From Cognatishimia activa (GTDB lineage Bacteria > Pseudomonadota > Alphaproteobacteria > Rhodobacterales > Rhodobacteraceae), in the NCBI RefSeq assembly GCF_017798205.1, contig NZ_CP060010.1, positions 2,790,001 to 2,854,000 on the forward strand: a stretch of 64,000 bases of DNA, in the 5' to 3' direction. The notes under the pieces were generated by a model. That model was not told the origin of the DNA and ran no database searches. It saw only the letters and a list, made by a program, of their open reading frames with translations. This document shows positions 63,559-64,000 of this stretch, piece by piece. Position numbers and translations under genes: made by a program. Numbering within the stretch: the stretch's first letter is position 1; each line of letters opens with the position of its first letter.

Positions 63559-64000
63559 ATCGACAGACGCCCTGACAAAGACCCACGCTCGCGATAGGGC
63601 GTGGTGTTGTAGTGGCTGCGATAGCACTTTGAGAAATGGCTCGGAGAGGCAAATCCACAGGCCAGGGCCACGTTGATCACGCTCATATCGGTCTGCATCA
63701 GCAGGTTGCGAGCTTTTTGCAGGCGCAGCTCCATATAATAGCGCTTTGGCGAGCGGTTCAGGTAGCGGCGGAACAGCCGTTCCAACTGGCGCGTCGACAT
63801 GCCCACATCTTTGGCGAGGATCGACGGGCTGATCGGGTCTTCGATGTTGTTTTCCATCATCTGGATCACAATCGACAGTTTCGGGTGACGCACACCGATG
63901 CGAGATGGAACCGACAGACGTTGCGTGTCTTGGTCCGTGCGGATGGATGAATAGATCAGCTGATCGGCAACCGCATTCGCAAGGTCTTCGTCATAGTCCT
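63555..64000 (-). CDS. GlxA/AraC-family transcriptional regulator, C-terminal part (cut by window edge)
   Basis: The open frame continues to the right end, so only the last 148 or so residues are seen and the start is outside. Visible are the end of the DJ-1/PfpI-like domain (LANAVADQLIYSS), the linker SRIGVRHPKL, and a full double HTH AraC domain (SPSILAKDVGMSTRQLERLFRRYLNRSPKRYYM, then VALACGFASPSHFSKCYRSHY). This linker and HTH are typical of GlxA-type activators of amine or choline-derived metabolite genes. It converges on the dehydrogenase gene. Confidence 0.9.
   Translation of the reverse strand, partial: DYDEDLANAVADQLIYSSIRTDQDTQRLSVPSRIGVRHPKLSIVIQMMENNIEDPISPSILAKDVGMSTRQLERLFRRYLNRSPKRYYMELRLQKARNLLMQTDMSVINVALACGFASPSHFSKCYRSHYNTTPYRERGSLSGRLSI

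Overview
The window reads as a chromosomal segment of an alphaproteobacterium of the Roseobacter group (Rhodobacterales). The base composition is moderately GC-rich. Proteins have alphaproteobacterial forms: DksA with a degenerate zinc finger, long-form dCTP deaminase, DUF4167 beside prfA-prmC, and a MerR-family gene beside ihfA. Gene order is typical: yceD(DUF177)-rpmF-plsX-fabH-ihfA-merR and lptF-lptG-lptD-surA-pdxA-rsmA. Almost everything is core housekeeping. I see no insertion sequence, prophage, integrase, CRISPR array, rRNA operon or replication origin.

Layout. 1-10 kb: dksA, a flavin monooxygenase, xthA, erpA, dgt, argS, then a compact SPOR-nagZ-scpA-scpB run. 10-16 kb: dcd, tRNA-Pro(GGG), and the minus-strand operon DUF177-rpmF-plsX-fabH-ihfA-merR that links ribosome, lipid and nucleoid genes. 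15.5-27 kb: bamE, an OlsB-like acyltransferase, a Uup-type ABC-F ATPase, an SDR dehydrogenase behind a TetR-type palindrome, divergent tyrS/anmK, enolase, an orphan soluble histidine kinase, and a Fur/Mur-family regulator with a DMT exporter. 27-36 kb: a DEAD-box helicase with a long leader, phzF, selO, a nucleoside hydrolase, an orphan iron-binding protein, mazG and an M20 amidohydrolase. 36-39 kb: prfA-prmC and DUF4167. 39-49 kb: the LPS-export and outer-membrane block lptFG-lptD-surA-pdxA-rsmA, divergent from pepA-holC. 49-56 kb: marC, a second ABC-F, hxlR, ndk, and a TetR-controlled cupin-SDR-flavin-oxidase operon. 56-61.9 kb: a complete branched-chain amino-acid (Liv) ABC transporter. 62-64 kb: a PQQ-type sugar dehydrogenase and a GlxA/AraC regulator that runs off the right edge.

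Genes that work together: NagZ and AnmK both serve peptidoglycan recycling. LptD, LptF, LptG, SurA and BamE build the outer membrane. ScpA and ScpB form the condensin accessory complex. PlsX and FabH start fatty acid and phospholipid synthesis. PrfA is methylated by PrmC. LivKHMGF form one transporter.

The least explained part is the 52.9-56.0 kb cluster: a divergent TetR regulator, two related palindromes flanking a strong sigma70-like promoter, and three linked enzymes of unknown pathway. Other observations are small: a 38-codon gene with an excellent ribosome-binding site, a promoter palindrome at ihfA, a palindrome between tyrS and anmK, a plus-strand terminator antisense to phzF, and a short dispersed intergenic repeat. 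All calls come from reading the sequence. No database search was run.
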